Positions 1-6,963 are shown, numbered from the stretch's first letter. The stretch: 18,880 nt of DNA from JAMWZF01 sp041628615 (GCA_041628615.1 JBFKOW010000055.1:1-18880), one strand, 5' to 3'. Numbers and translations are program-made. Notes: a model not told the origin generated them from the letters alone.

Positions 1-525
1 CAGGAGGATCTGATGCAGGCGGCGCGCTGGCTGGCCGGCGGGGGCAGCGAGACCCGGCTCGGCCACGGCTTCGACGTGCACCGCTTCGGCCCTGGCGACC
101 ATGTCACCCTCTGCGGCGTCGCGGTGCCCCACGGCCGCGGCCTGCAGGGACATTCCGACGCCGATGTCGGCATGCACGCGCTGACCGACGCGATCTACGG
201 CGCGCTGGCCGAGGGCGATATCGGGCGGCACTTCCCGCCCACCGATCCGCAGTGGAAGGGCGCGGCGAGCGAGATCTTCCTCGCCCATGCCTGCGGCCGC
301 GCCGCCGGCCGGGGCTACCGGATCGCCAACGCGGACGTGACGCTGATCTGCGAGCGGCCCAGGATCGGCCCCCATGCCGACGCGATGCGCGCCGAACTGG
401 CCCGGATCTGCGGCCTCGACATCGGCGCGGTGAGCGTCAAGGCCACCACCTCGGAGCGGCTCGGGTTCACCGGCCGGGAGGAAGGCATCGCGGCGATGGC
501 GGCGGTGACGCTGGTGTCGGCATGA
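1..525 (+). CDS. ispDF: IspDF bifunctional enzyme, C-terminal IspF part (5' truncated by window edge)
   Basis: The visible part is 2-C-methyl-D-erythritol 2,4-cyclodiphosphate synthase, the step of the MEP isoprenoid pathway that cyclises CDP-ME phosphate and releases CMP. The IspF signatures are all present: the metal-binding HGFDVHRF near the start, HSDADV, a GDIGRHFPPTDP segment, and the closing KATTSERLGFTGREEGIAA. The frame stays open to base 1 and reads QEDL then MQAARWLAGG before IspF begins. QEDL/EEDL is how the IspD domain normally ends, so this is inferred to be the back half of an IspDF fusion, the usual arrangement in Rhodobacterales. The ATG at 13 is then an internal Met, not a start. 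The stop overlaps the pgpA start (ATGA), pointing to one transcript with pgpA and cinA. The IspD half lies outside the window, so the fusion itself is not proven here. Confidence 0.9.
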   Translation, partial: QEDLMQAARWLAGGGSETRLGHGFDVHRFGPGDHVTLCGVAVPHGRGLQGHSDADVGMHALTDAIYGALAEGDIGRHFPPTDPQWKGAASEIFLAHACGRAAGRGYRIANADVTLICERPRIGPHADAMRAELARICGLDIGAVSVKATTSERLGFTGREEGIAAMAAVTLVSA

Positions 526-1019
526 GCGGGCTTGCCGCCTTCATCGGCACCGTCGCCGGGGCCGGTCGGCTGCGGCCCGCGCCAGGGACCTGGGGGTCGG
601 CGGCCGCGCTGCCGCTGTTCTGGGCGCTCTGGACGCTGGGCGGGCTCTGGCTGGTGCTGCTCGCGATCCCCGCGGTGTTCCTCGCCGGGCTCTGGGCCAC
701 CGCCGAGATGACCCGCGGCGCCGCCGATCCCGACCCGTCCGAGATCGTGGTGGACGAGGTGGTGGGACAGTGGATCGCGCTGCTGCCGGTGGCGGTCGGC
801 GCGGCGCATGCCGGCGCGCCGATTCTCGCGCTCTGGCCGGGCTGGATCGCCGCCTTCGTGCTGTTCCGGCTGTTCGACATCCGGAAGCCCGGCCCGGTGG
901 GCTGGGCCGACCGCCGGCACGGGCCGGTCGGCGTGATGCTCGACGACGTCGTGGCCGGCATCCTCGCCGCGCTCGGCGTCGCGGTGCTGGGCGCGCTCGC
1001 CCACCTGGTGGTGATGTGA
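522..1019 (+). CDS. pgpA: Phosphatidylglycerophosphatase A
   Basis: This 165-residue inner membrane protein matches PgpA, which dephosphorylates phosphatidylglycerol phosphate to phosphatidylglycerol. Family marks are RLRPAPGTWGS near residues 16-26, DEVVGQW in the middle, and FDIRKPGPVGWADRR followed by GVMLDDVVAG toward the C terminus; the acidic residues in the last two are typical of the metal-dependent active site. Hydrophobic stretches at about 27-52, 84-112 and 143-164 fit membrane segments. The ATG at 522 overlaps the ispDF stop by four bases (ATGA), and the stop overlaps the GTG of the next gene in the same way, so translation is probably coupled through all three genes. Length is normal for the family. 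Confidence 0.93.
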   Translation: MSGLAAFIGTVAGAGRLRPAPGTWGSAAALPLFWALWTLGGLWLVLLAIPAVFLAGLWATAEMTRGAADPDPSEIVVDEVVGQWIALLPVAVGAAHAGAPILALWPGWIAAFVLFRLFDIRKPGPVGWADRRHGPVGVMLDDVVAGILAALGVAVLGALAHLVVM

Positions 1020-1498
1020 GCCCCGAGGACCTGATCGCCGCCGCCACCGAGGCGGGTCTCACCCTGACCACCGCCGAAAGCTGCACCGGCGGCATGGTGG
1101 CCGCGGCGCTGACCGACGTGGCCGGGTCCTCGGCGGTCTTCGGCCAGGGGGTCGTGACCTATTCCAACGCCGCCAAGACCGCCCTTCTGGGGGTGCCGCC
1201 GGGGCTGTTCGACCGGGTCGGCGCGGTCAGCGAGGAGGTCGCCGCGGCGATGGCCGAGGGTGCCCGCGCCGCCAGCGCCGCCGACATCGCGGTCGCGGTG
1301 ACCGGTATCGCCGGGCCAGGCGGCTCGGAATACAAGCCCGAGGGCCGGGTCTGTTTCGGGCTTGCCACCGGCGCCGGGACGCGCATCGAAACGGTGGATT
1401 TCGGGGCGCTGGGGCGCGCGAAGGTGCGCCGGGCGGCGACCCGGCACGCGCTCGACCTGCTGGCCCACGCGGTGAGACAGGCCCTGCCCAAATCCTAG
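1016..1498 (+). CDS. pncC: CinA C-terminal-type nicotinamide-nucleotide amidohydrolase
   Basis: This is a 160-residue stand-alone CinA C-terminal domain, the family of the NMN deamidase PncC that converts NMN to nicotinate mononucleotide in pyridine nucleotide salvage. Recognisable blocks are AESCTGG at about 20-26, GSSAVFGQGVVTYSNAAK at about 38-54, and VTGIAGPGGS followed by KPEGRVCFGLA. The N-terminal molybdopterin-binding-like domain of full-length CinA is absent, which is normal for the short form. I chose the GTG at 1016 because it overlaps the pgpA stop (GTGA) and gives the expected N terminus just ahead of the conserved helix; no in-frame ATG is near. It looks like the last gene of the ispDF-pgpA operon. 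Deamidase activity is inferred from family. Confidence 0.9.
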   Translation: MSPEDLIAAATEAGLTLTTAESCTGGMVAAALTDVAGSSAVFGQGVVTYSNAAKTALLGVPPGLFDRVGAVSEEVAAAMAEGARAASAADIAVAVTGIAGPGGSEYKPEGRVCFGLATGAGTRIETVDFGALGRAKVRRAATRHALDLLAHAVRQALPKS

Positions 1499-1504
1499 GC
1501 ATCA

Positions 1505-1590
1505 GCCGCGAGAAGCGCCCAAACCGAAGGCGTTTCCGGAAATGCACAACCCTTGGGCGGCGGCGCCCAAGATCCGTGCTTTTGCCCGCG
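1505..1590 (+). terminator. Possible terminator/hairpins after cinA
   Basis: Two hairpins can be drawn in the cinA-amtB gap. The first pairs AAGCGCC with GGCGTTT (one G-T pair) about 15 bases after the cinA stop and runs into TTTCC. The second is a perfect 8-bp stem, CTTGGGCG (1552-1559) with CGCCCAAG (1564-1571), loop GCGG, with a TTTT at 1580-1583. Neither is followed directly by a long T run, so ending of the cinA transcript here is likely but not certain; the second could instead belong to the amtB leader. Confidence 0.4.
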
Positions 1591-1657
1591 GCCGGAATCC
1601 GCTCCATCGCCCGCAACGACCGCCCGACAAGGGCCCGACAAAGGAAGGACAAGGGAC

Positions 1658-2836
1658 ATGGTAGGAGCCGATACCGCCTGGATCATCGTCGCCACCGCGC
1701 TGGTGCTGTTCATGACGCTGCCCGGACTGGCGCTGTTCTATGGCGGGCTCGTCCGGGCCCGCAACGTGCTCAGCGTGTTCATGCAATGCTACGCCATCGC
1801 CTGCCTGATGAGCGTGCTCTGGCTCGCGGTGGGCTACTCCATCGCCTTCGGATCCGGCACCTCCGGGATCTGGGGCGGGCTCGACAAGGCGTTCCTCGCC
1901 GGGGTCGACGCCGACAGCCTGTCGGGCACCCTGCCCGAGATCCTGTTCTTCGCCTTCCAGATGACCTTTGCCATCATCACCCCGGCGCTGATCGTCGGCG
2001 CCTACGTGGAGCGGATCGGCTTCGGCTTCGTGCTGCTGTTCTCGGGGCTCTGGATGCTGCTGTGCTACGCGCCGGTGGTGCACTGGGTCTGGGGCGGCGG
2101 GATGCTGGCCAACGGGATGATCTTCGCCGAGCCGGTGAAGGACTTCGCCGGCGGCATCGTGGTGCACGAGACCGCCGGGATCGCGGCGCTGGTCATCGCG
2201 GTGATGCTGGGCGCGCGCCGCGAACGGACCAAGCCGCCGCACAATCCCGGCTACGTGATGATCGGCGCGGCGATGCTCTGGGTCGGCTGGTTCGGGTTCA
2301 ACGGCGGCTCGCAGCTGGCCGCCGACGGCGGCGCGGCGATGGCGCTGACCGTGACCCACATCTCCGCCGCCACCGCCTCGCTGACCTGGGCGCTGTGGGA
2401 GCGGATCAAGTTCGGCAAGGCGTCCCTCGTCGGCATGGTCACCGGCACCATCGCCGGGCTGGCCTCGATCACCCCGGCCTCGGGATTCGTCGACCCGGTG
2501 CAGGCGCTGATCATCGGCGCGGTGGCCGGGGTGCTGTGCCAGGAGGCGGTCAACCTGATCCGCAACGTGCTGCGCATCGACGACACGCTGGACGTCTTCG
2601 CGGTGCACGGCGTCGGCGGCATCTTCGGCACCCTGATGATCGCGCTGTTCGGGCTGGGCAGCTGGACGGCGCAGGCCGGGTCGCTGGTGATCGTGGGCGT
2701 GTTCACCGTCGTCGTCACGGTGATCGTCGTTCTGGTCGCCCGGGCCGTCACCGCGCTGCGGGTGGACGAGGAGACCGAGACAACCGGGCTCGACCTGTCG
2801 GTGCACGGCGAGCGCGCCTACGACCACGTCAGCTAG
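1658..2836 (+). CDS. amtB: Ammonium transporter (Amt/MEP/Rh family)
   Basis: This 392-residue protein is an Amt ammonium channel of the inner membrane, with roughly eleven hydrophobic segments. The twin pore histidines are both present: H170 in DFAGGIVVHETAG and H317 in VHGVGGIFG. The conserved D162 and the FQMTFAIITPALIVGA pore segment are also there, and the C terminus carries the usual GLDLSVHGERAY that contacts PII. I placed the start at ATG 1658, behind AAGGAAGGAC, because translation from there opens with DTAWII and TALVLFMTLPGLALFYGG as in family members. The upstream in-frame ATG at 1553 adds an unconvincing low-complexity extension. No signal peptide is evident, unlike E. coli AmtB. 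No glnK/glnB gene adjoins it. The last 8 bases overlap the 3' end of the opposing MmgE/PrpD gene. Confidence 0.95.
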   Translation: MVGADTAWIIVATALVLFMTLPGLALFYGGLVRARNVLSVFMQCYAIACLMSVLWLAVGYSIAFGSGTSGIWGGLDKAFLAGVDADSLSGTLPEILFFAFQMTFAIITPALIVGAYVERIGFGFVLLFSGLWMLLCYAPVVHWVWGGGMLANGMIFAEPVKDFAGGIVVHETAGIAALVIAVMLGARRERTKPPHNPGYVMIGAAMLWVGWFGFNGGSQLAADGGAAMALTVTHISAATASLTWALWERIKFGKASLVGMVTGTIAGLASITPASGFVDPVQALIIGAVAGVLCQEAVNLIRNVLRIDDTLDVFAVHGVGGIFGTLMIALFGLGSWTAQAGSLVIVGVFTVVVTVIVVLVARAVTALRVDEETETTGLDLSVHGERAYDHVS

Positions 2837-4124
2837 GCGCGGCGCTCCGCATCAGGCCGCGCAGGCTGTCCGTGTCGAGCGGACCCCCGGGCCGGGTCGC
2901 TTCCCACAGCGCCCCGGCCCGTTCCATGCCGAGCAGCGCCTCGGCCTTGCCGCGCAGCTTCGCGGCGAGGACCGCCGGCGGCAGCGGGTCGGACAGGTCG
3001 TGGCTCGCCTCGCGGACGCCATCCGCCAGGCGCACCCGCACCCGCGCCGCGGTCTCGGGCAGATCGGCGTCGGGCGTCACCGTCACCCGGTCGCGCAGCG
3101 CGACGAGGTCCGGCCGGGCGCAGGTCGCCGACGAGAAGCTGGCGAGCGCCGCCGTGGACACGCCGGCCAGCGCCATCGCCGCGGTCAGCCGGTAGGAGAA
3201 CTTCGCCGCAAGCCCGGTCTCGGGTGCGGGCTGGTTGCAGACCGACAGCCAGCGGGGATGGGTGAACACCTCCACCGCCTCGATCCCGTCCAGCGGGCCG
3301 AGGGATCCCAGCGCCTCGAGCATCGCGTGCAGCCCGTGGCAGCAGGCGTGGAACTTGAAGCTGATGTCGCGGATGCGCCAGTCGTCGGCATTTGTCAGGT
3401 CCCAGGCCCTGTCCTCGGCAAGCCCGGCATGGGTCGCGGCAAAGCCCTGCGGCCCGTCGAGCGCGGCGAGCGTCGAGGTCGCGCCGGCCTCGGCCAGGAG
3501 CGCGCATTCGACGCCCGTGGCGGCCGCGAACCCGGCATTGAGCGGCTTGCCCATGGTGCCGAACTGGCTTTTCAGCCCCGCCGCCCGGGTCGCGCACAGG
3601 CCGAGCGCGTGCAGCGTCCGGTCGTCGTCCAGCCCGAGCAGCACCGCCGCCGCCATGGTCGCACCGAAAGCGCCCGCGGTGGCGGTCTGGTGGAACCCGG
3701 CCTCGTAATGCCCGCGCCCGAGCCAGAGCCCGAACCGCACCGCCGTCTCGGCGCCGACCGCCGCCGCCTGCAGCGCGGCGCGCGGCGGCAGGTCGCGGGC
3801 CTCCTGCACTGCCAGGACCGCCGGCAGAACGGCGACCGTGGTGTGGCCGATATGGGCGAAATGGGTGTCGTCGTAGTCCAGCGCGTGCGAGGTCGCGCCG
3901 TTGATCAGCGCGGCGGTGCGCGGGTCGGCGGTGCCGCCGCCGAACAGGGTGACCGGCCCGCCCGCGGCAAGGCTGCGCGCCGCCGCGGCCACCGGCTCGG
4001 CGGCGCCCATGATCCCGCAGACCGCCCAGTCGAAAAGGCAAAGCCCGATCGCGTCCAGCGCCGCGTCCGTGGGCGCGCGCCCCCGGAGCTTCAGCAGGTC
4101 GCGGGCGAGGGCCGCGCCGGTCAC
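2829..4124 (-). CDS. MmgE/PrpD family protein
   Basis: This 431-residue protein belongs to the MmgE/PrpD family, which includes 2-methylcitrate dehydratase, cis-aconitate decarboxylase and iminodisuccinate epimerase; the substrate here cannot be told. Visible marks are HALDYDDTHFAHIGHTT at about 80-96, GTMGKPLNAGFAA at about 189-201 and FKFHACCHGLHA at about 257-268. The family's frequent KPxHAG motif reads KPLNAG (N196). The start is GTG 4124, which overlaps the stop of the upstream RatA-like gene (GTGA), so the pair should be translated together. Reading further upstream in this frame only gives noise under the neighbouring gene. No prpB, prpC or acnD is nearby, so a methylcitrate-cycle role is not supported by context. 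Confidence 0.88.
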   Translation of the reverse strand: MTGAALARDLLKLRGRAPTDAALDAIGLCLFDWAVCGIMGAAEPVAAAARSLAAGGPVTLFGGGTADPRTAALINGATSHALDYDDTHFAHIGHTTVAVLPAVLAVQEARDLPPRAALQAAAVGAETAVRFGLWLGRGHYEAGFHQTATAGAFGATMAAAVLLGLDDDRTLHALGLCATRAAGLKSQFGTMGKPLNAGFAAATGVECALLAEAGATSTLAALDGPQGFAATHAGLAEDRAWDLTNADDWRIRDISFKFHACCHGLHAMLEALGSLGPLDGIEAVEVFTHPRWLSVCNQPAPETGLAAKFSYRLTAAMALAGVSTAALASFSSATCARPDLVALRDRVTVTPDADLPETAARVRVRLADGVREASHDLSDPLPPAVLAAKLRGKAEALLGMERAGALWEATRPGGPLDTDSLRGLMRSAAPS

Positions 4125-4588
4125 GCCGGGCCCCGCGCCGGGCCGTGCAACTCGCTCGCCCGGCGCTCGAAGGCGCGGACGATGCGCTGCATGGCCTCGT
4201 TGAAGAACATCCCCGCGGCGCCCTGCAACAGCCGGTTGCGGAACTCGAAATCCACCTCGAAATGGACCTTGCAGCCGTGTCCGTCGGGGGCGTCGGAAAA
4301 CTCCCAGCGGCTCTCCATGTGCTTGAACGGCCCGTCGACATAGGCGGTGTCGATCGCCCGCCGCGCCGGCCAGAGGGTGACCCGGCTGCCGAACTTCTCG
4401 CGGAACACCTTGAACGAGATCACGAGGTCCGCCAGCATCACCTGGTGGTCGCCCTTGTCGGTCACCGAGCGGACCCGCGCGGCGGCGGTCCAGGGCAGGA
4501 ACTCCGGATAGCGCCCGACATCGGCGACGAGGTCGTACATCTGCTGCGGCGTGTAGGGCAGGATGCGGGTTTCCTGGTGGCGGGGCAT
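4121..4588 (-). CDS. COQ10/RatA-type START-domain protein
   Basis: This 155-residue protein is a single SRPBCC/START-like domain of the COQ10/RatA type: HQETRILPYTPQQMYDLVADVGRYPEFLPW at the N terminus is diagnostic, with FKVFREKFGSRV, GPFKHMESRWEF and VDFEFRNRLL in the middle. COQ10 members bind ubiquinone and help it work in respiration; E. coli RatA was named as a ribosome-association toxin, but the alphaproteobacterial branch is more often regarded as COQ10-like. The ATG at 4588 gives the canonical N terminus; an in-frame ATG at 4666 would add 26 residues without similarity. The ribosome binding site is weak. It is first in a two-gene minus-strand unit with the MmgE/PrpD gene and divergent from hpt. 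Confidence 0.88.
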   Translation of the reverse strand: MPRHQETRILPYTPQQMYDLVADVGRYPEFLPWTAAARVRSVTDKGDHQVMLADLVISFKVFREKFGSRVTLWPARRAIDTAYVDGPFKHMESRWEFSDAPDGHGCKVHFEVDFEFRNRLLQGAAGMFFNEAMQRIVRAFERRASELHGPARGPA

Positions 4589-4676
4589 CGGCTCTGTGCA
4601 GGTCGTTCGGCGGTTCTGGCGGGCGGGCTGTCCCGGCCATGTCGCCGCTTTTGCCCGGTTCCGCAAGGGCGCTCCC

Positions 4677-4705
4677 TTGCCGCACCGGGCCGCGGCGCCT
4701 AGGGT
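4677..4705 (+). promoter_or_regulatory. Probable housekeeping promoter of hpt
   Basis: TTGCCG at 4677-4682 and TAGGGT at 4700-4705 are separated by exactly 17 bases, in the divergent gap between the RatA-like gene and hpt. The -10 with preceding C (CTAGGGT) fits the GC-rich style of sigma-70 promoters in Rhodobacterales. Transcription would begin about 20 bases before the hpt start. Confidence 0.5.
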
Positions 4706-4734
4706 CGGCGGCGCGGAAACGGCGGATGCGAACG

Positions 4735-5295
4735 ATGACCGGCAAGCCCTACGTGATCGACGAGATGATCTCGGCCAAGGCCATCGCGGCCCGGATCGAG
4801 GACCTCGCCCGCGACATCCGGCAGACCTTTCGCGGGGTCGAGCAGATCGTGGTGGTCGGGCTGTTGCGCGGGTCCTTCGTGTTCATCGCCGATCTCGTCC
4901 GCGAACTCAGCGACCTCAACGTCGAGGTCGATTTCCTCGAGGCCTCGTCCTACGGCGACGCAATGGAATCGAGCCGCGAGGTCCGCATCCTCAAGGACCT
5001 GCGCGGCAAGATCGAGGGCCGCCACGTGCTCGTGGTCGAGGACATCGTCGACACCGGCCACACCCTGAAGCGGGTCACCCAGTATCTCGCCACCCGGAAG
5101 CCGGCGATGCTGCGGACCATCGCCCTGCTGGACAAGCCCGCGCGCCGCGAGGTGGACTTCAAGGCCGACTGGACCGGCTTCGAGATCCCCGACGAGTTCG
5201 TTGTCGGCTACGGCATCGACTATGCCCAGCGCAACCGCAACCTGCCCTTCATCGGCAAGGTGCGCTTCACCGGCGAGGGCGCGGCCGATGCATGA
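4735..5295 (+). CDS. hpt: Hypoxanthine phosphoribosyltransferase
   Basis: This 186-residue cytoplasmic enzyme joins hypoxanthine (and usually guanine) to PRPP to make IMP or GMP. The PRPP-binding signature VLVVEDIVDTGHTL lies at about 98-111, with the catalytic aspartate in DIVDTG. VGLLRGSFVFIADLVREL at about 41-58 and VDFLEASSYG at about 65-74 are the flanking conserved blocks, and VGYGIDYAQRNRNLPFIG near the end closes the purine pocket. I prefer ATG 4735 with GGCGGA just upstream; ATG 4726 in the same frame would add only three residues. The stop lies inside the start of the next small gene, 8-base overlap. Together with guaA further on, it belongs to purine nucleotide supply, though the two are not in one operon. 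Confidence 0.93.
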   Translation: MTGKPYVIDEMISAKAIAARIEDLARDIRQTFRGVEQIVVVGLLRGSFVFIADLVRELSDLNVEVDFLEASSYGDAMESSREVRILKDLRGKIEGRHVLVVEDIVDTGHTLKRVTQYLATRKPAMLRTIALLDKPARREVDFKADWTGFEIPDEFVVGYGIDYAQRNRNLPFIGKVRFTGEGAADA

Positions 5296-5473
5296 GATCC
5301 GCTGGCTGATGCGGGCCAAGCGCTGGGCCCAGAACCCGCCCTCGGCGGCGCGGGTGAAGTTCGTCCTCGGGATCGTCGCGGTGGTGCTGGCGCTCGCCGC
5401 GGTGGAACGCTGGATCGGCTGGCCGGACTGGGCCACGGTCGACGCCGCGGGCCGGAACGACATCCTCCGGTAG
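5288..5473 (+). CDS. Small single-pass membrane protein, unknown function
   Basis: This 61-residue product begins MHEIRWLMRAKRW, is basic at the N terminus, and has one clear hydrophobic helix (about residues 29-50, FVLGIVAVVLALAAVERWIGW) followed by a short polar tail ending NDILR. The basic side precedes the helix, so the N terminus is expected to be cytoplasmic. The ATG at 5288 overlaps the hpt stop by 8 bases in a different frame, which suggests translational coupling to hpt. I do not recognise a named family; similar short proteins are, from memory, found next to purine-salvage or similar genes in this order. A real gene is supported by the coupling and by the coherent membrane topology, but the function is unknown. 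Confidence 0.7.
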   Translation: MHEIRWLMRAKRWAQNPPSAARVKFVLGIVAVVLALAAVERWIGWPDWATVDAAGRNDILR

Positions 5474-5504
5474 GCGATTCGCCGCCGGGACTCGCCCGGT
5501 GCGG

Positions 5505-5519
5505 GCACAGATTCTGTGC
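5505..5519. promoter_or_regulatory. 15-base perfect palindrome, possible operator
   Basis: GCACAGA-T-TCTGTGC is a perfect inverted repeat with 7-base arms and a 1-base centre, placed in the 119-base gap ahead of the class II cytochrome c gene. The geometry suits a dimeric DNA-binding protein. It does not match the FNR/FnrL or NnrR consensus. A -10-like CTACGGT lies at 5553-5559, which would put the palindrome centre near -54. Confidence 0.4.
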
Positions 5520-5592
5520 ATGATCGCGCAGATTCGGGGCGGCGGGGCCATGCTACGGTCGGGGCAGTGAAACCCCGCACGAGGTTACCGTC

Positions 5593-6057
5593 ATGTCCCG
5601 TCCCCTGCTCACCGCCGCCGTCGTCACCGGCCTGATCGCCACCGCTGCGATCGCCGGAAGCCACGCCGAAACCAACCCGACCGTGAAGGCGCGCCAGTCC
5701 CACATGCAGCTCAACAGCTTCAACCTCGGCAAGCTGGGCGCGATGGCGCAGGGCGAGGCCGAGTACGACGCCGAGATCGCCGCGGCCGCCGCCGCCAACC
5801 TCGCCGCCCTCGCCGCGCTCGACCAGACCGCCTACTGGGAGCCGGGCACCGACGCCGGCACCATCGAGGGCACCCGGGCGCTCGCCGTGATCTGGGAGAA
5901 CCCCGAAGGCTTCGCCAAGCTGCAGGCAGACCTCGCCGCGGCCACCGCGGCGATGGCCGCCGTTGCGGGCGACGGGCTCGAGGCGGTGCAGGGCCAGATG
6001 GGCGCGGTCGGCGGAGTCTGCGGCGCCTGCCACCGCGAATTCCGCGTCCGGCAGTAA
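5593..6057 (+). CDS. Class II cytochrome c (c556/c' family), periplasmic
   Basis: This 154-residue precursor has a Sec signal peptide (about 1-25, cleavage likely after SHA) and a single C-terminal heme site, CGACH at 143-147, the hallmark of the class II four-helix-bundle cytochromes (Pfam Cytochrom_C_2). The mature N terminus contains VKARQSHMQLNSFNLGKLGAM; a methionine about here is the sixth heme ligand in low-spin c556, while true cytochrome c' lacks it, so M38 suggests a c556-like electron carrier rather than a gas-binding c'. This distinction is inference. GAGG lies about 8 bases before the ATG. The diheme cytochrome gene starts 12 bases after the stop, so the two are probably co-transcribed and could pass electrons to each other. 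Confidence 0.9.
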   Translation: MSRPLLTAAVVTGLIATAAIAGSHAETNPTVKARQSHMQLNSFNLGKLGAMAQGEAEYDAEIAAAAAANLAALAALDQTAYWEPGTDAGTIEGTRALAVIWENPEGFAKLQADLAAATAAMAAVAGDGLEAVQGQMGAVGGVCGACHREFRVRQ

Positions 6058-6069
6058 CCGCGGCGCGCG

Positions 6070-6963
6070 ATGCGCCGGGTGCTTGCCGGTCTGGTCGCCG
6101 GCGTCGCGGTCCTCGCCGCCGGCGGCTTCGCACTGACCGCCCCGCCCGCGCCCGATCCGGCGCTCGTGTTGCCGCAGGGGGACGCGGCGGCCGGCGCGCT
6201 GGTCTTCGCTGCGGCGGGCTGCGCCGCCTGCCATTCCGCGCCGGGCAGCGACGCGGCGGAGCCGCCGGTCCTCGCCGGTGGCACCGCCTTTGCGACCGCT
6301 TTCGGCACCTTCTACGCGCCCAACATCTCGACCCATCCCGACGCGGGGATCGGCGGCTGGACCGGGGCCGAGGTGCTGCACGCGATCCGGGCCGGGGTCA
6401 GCCCCGGGAGGTCGTATTACTACCCGGTGTTCCCGAGCCATGCCTACGCGCTGATGACCGACGGCGATGCGGCGGACCTCCTCGCCTACCTGCGGACCCT
6501 GCCCGCCGATGCGACGCCCAGCCGCCCCCATGACGTGTCGTTCCCGTTCTCGATCCGGCGGTCGCTGGCGGTCTGGCGCTGGCTGAACGGGCCGCCGCGC
6601 TGGACCGGGCCGGACGGGCCGGGACCCGAGGTGCTGCGCGGCCGCTACCTCGCCGAGGCGCTGGGCCATTGCGCCGAGTGCCATACCCCGCGCGGTGCGC
6701 TGGGGCACCTCGACCGGGACCGGTGGATGGCCGGCGCGCCGGCCCCCTCCGGCGATGGCCGGGTGCCCAACCTCACCCCTGCGGCGCTGGCCTGGTCGCA
6801 GGAGGAGGTGACGCGCTACCTGGAGAGCGGGTTCACCCCGGAATTCGACGTCGCCGGGGGCGAGATGGTGGCGGTGATCGCCAACCTGGCGAAGCTGCCC
6901 GAGGCCGACCGCGCCGCGCTGGCGGCGTACCTTGCGGCGCTGCCCCCGGTGAAATCCGACTAA
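6070..6963 (+). CDS. Diheme c-type cytochrome
   Basis: This 297-residue protein has an N-terminal hydrophobic segment (about 5-23) that is either a signal peptide or a membrane anchor, and two heme c sites: CAACH at 51-55 and CAECH at 201-205. Each half resembles the class I domains found in the cytochrome subunits of alcohol and gluconate dehydrogenases (for example APNISTHPDAGIGGWT and SYYYPVFPSHAYALMTDGD), but those subunits normally carry three hemes and this one carries two. M129 and M266 are the likely distal ligands. No dehydrogenase gene lies beside it. It follows the class II cytochrome by 12 bases. The start has a poor ribosome binding site, in keeping with coupling to the upstream gene. 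The partner enzyme or oxidase is unknown. Confidence 0.9.
   Translation: MRRVLAGLVAGVAVLAAGGFALTAPPAPDPALVLPQGDAAAGALVFAAAGCAACHSAPGSDAAEPPVLAGGTAFATAFGTFYAPNISTHPDAGIGGWTGAEVLHAIRAGVSPGRSYYYPVFPSHAYALMTDGDAADLLAYLRTLPADATPSRPHDVSFPFSIRRSLAVWRWLNGPPRWTGPDGPGPEVLRGRYLAEALGHCAECHTPRGALGHLDRDRWMAGAPAPSGDGRVPNLTPAALAWSQEEVTRYLESGFTPEFDVAGGEMVAVIANLAKLPEADRAALAAYLAALPPVKSD

Noticed and set aside
13..15. ATG at 13 as the start of a stand-alone ispF gene.
   Set aside because: The frame is open upstream to base 1 and reads QEDL, matching the end of an IspD domain.
1553..1657. Upstream ATG for amtB giving a 35-residue extension.
   Set aside because: The extension is low-complexity, overlaps a hairpin, and lacks a ribosome binding site or signal peptide character; ATG 1658 has both a site and the family N terminus.
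1499..1657. Sigma-54 (NtrC) promoter in front of amtB.
   Set aside because: TTGC-like and GC-like pieces occur, but none pairs with a GG at the required distance.
4121..4588. RatA-like gene as a toxin of a toxin-antitoxin pair.
   Set aside because: No RatB-like partner is adjacent, and the COQ10 relationship is the more likely function in alphaproteobacteria.
5474..5592. FNR/FnrL or NnrR site controlling the cytochrome genes.
   Set aside because: No TTGAT-N4-ATCAA or close variant is present; the palindrome there has a different sequence.
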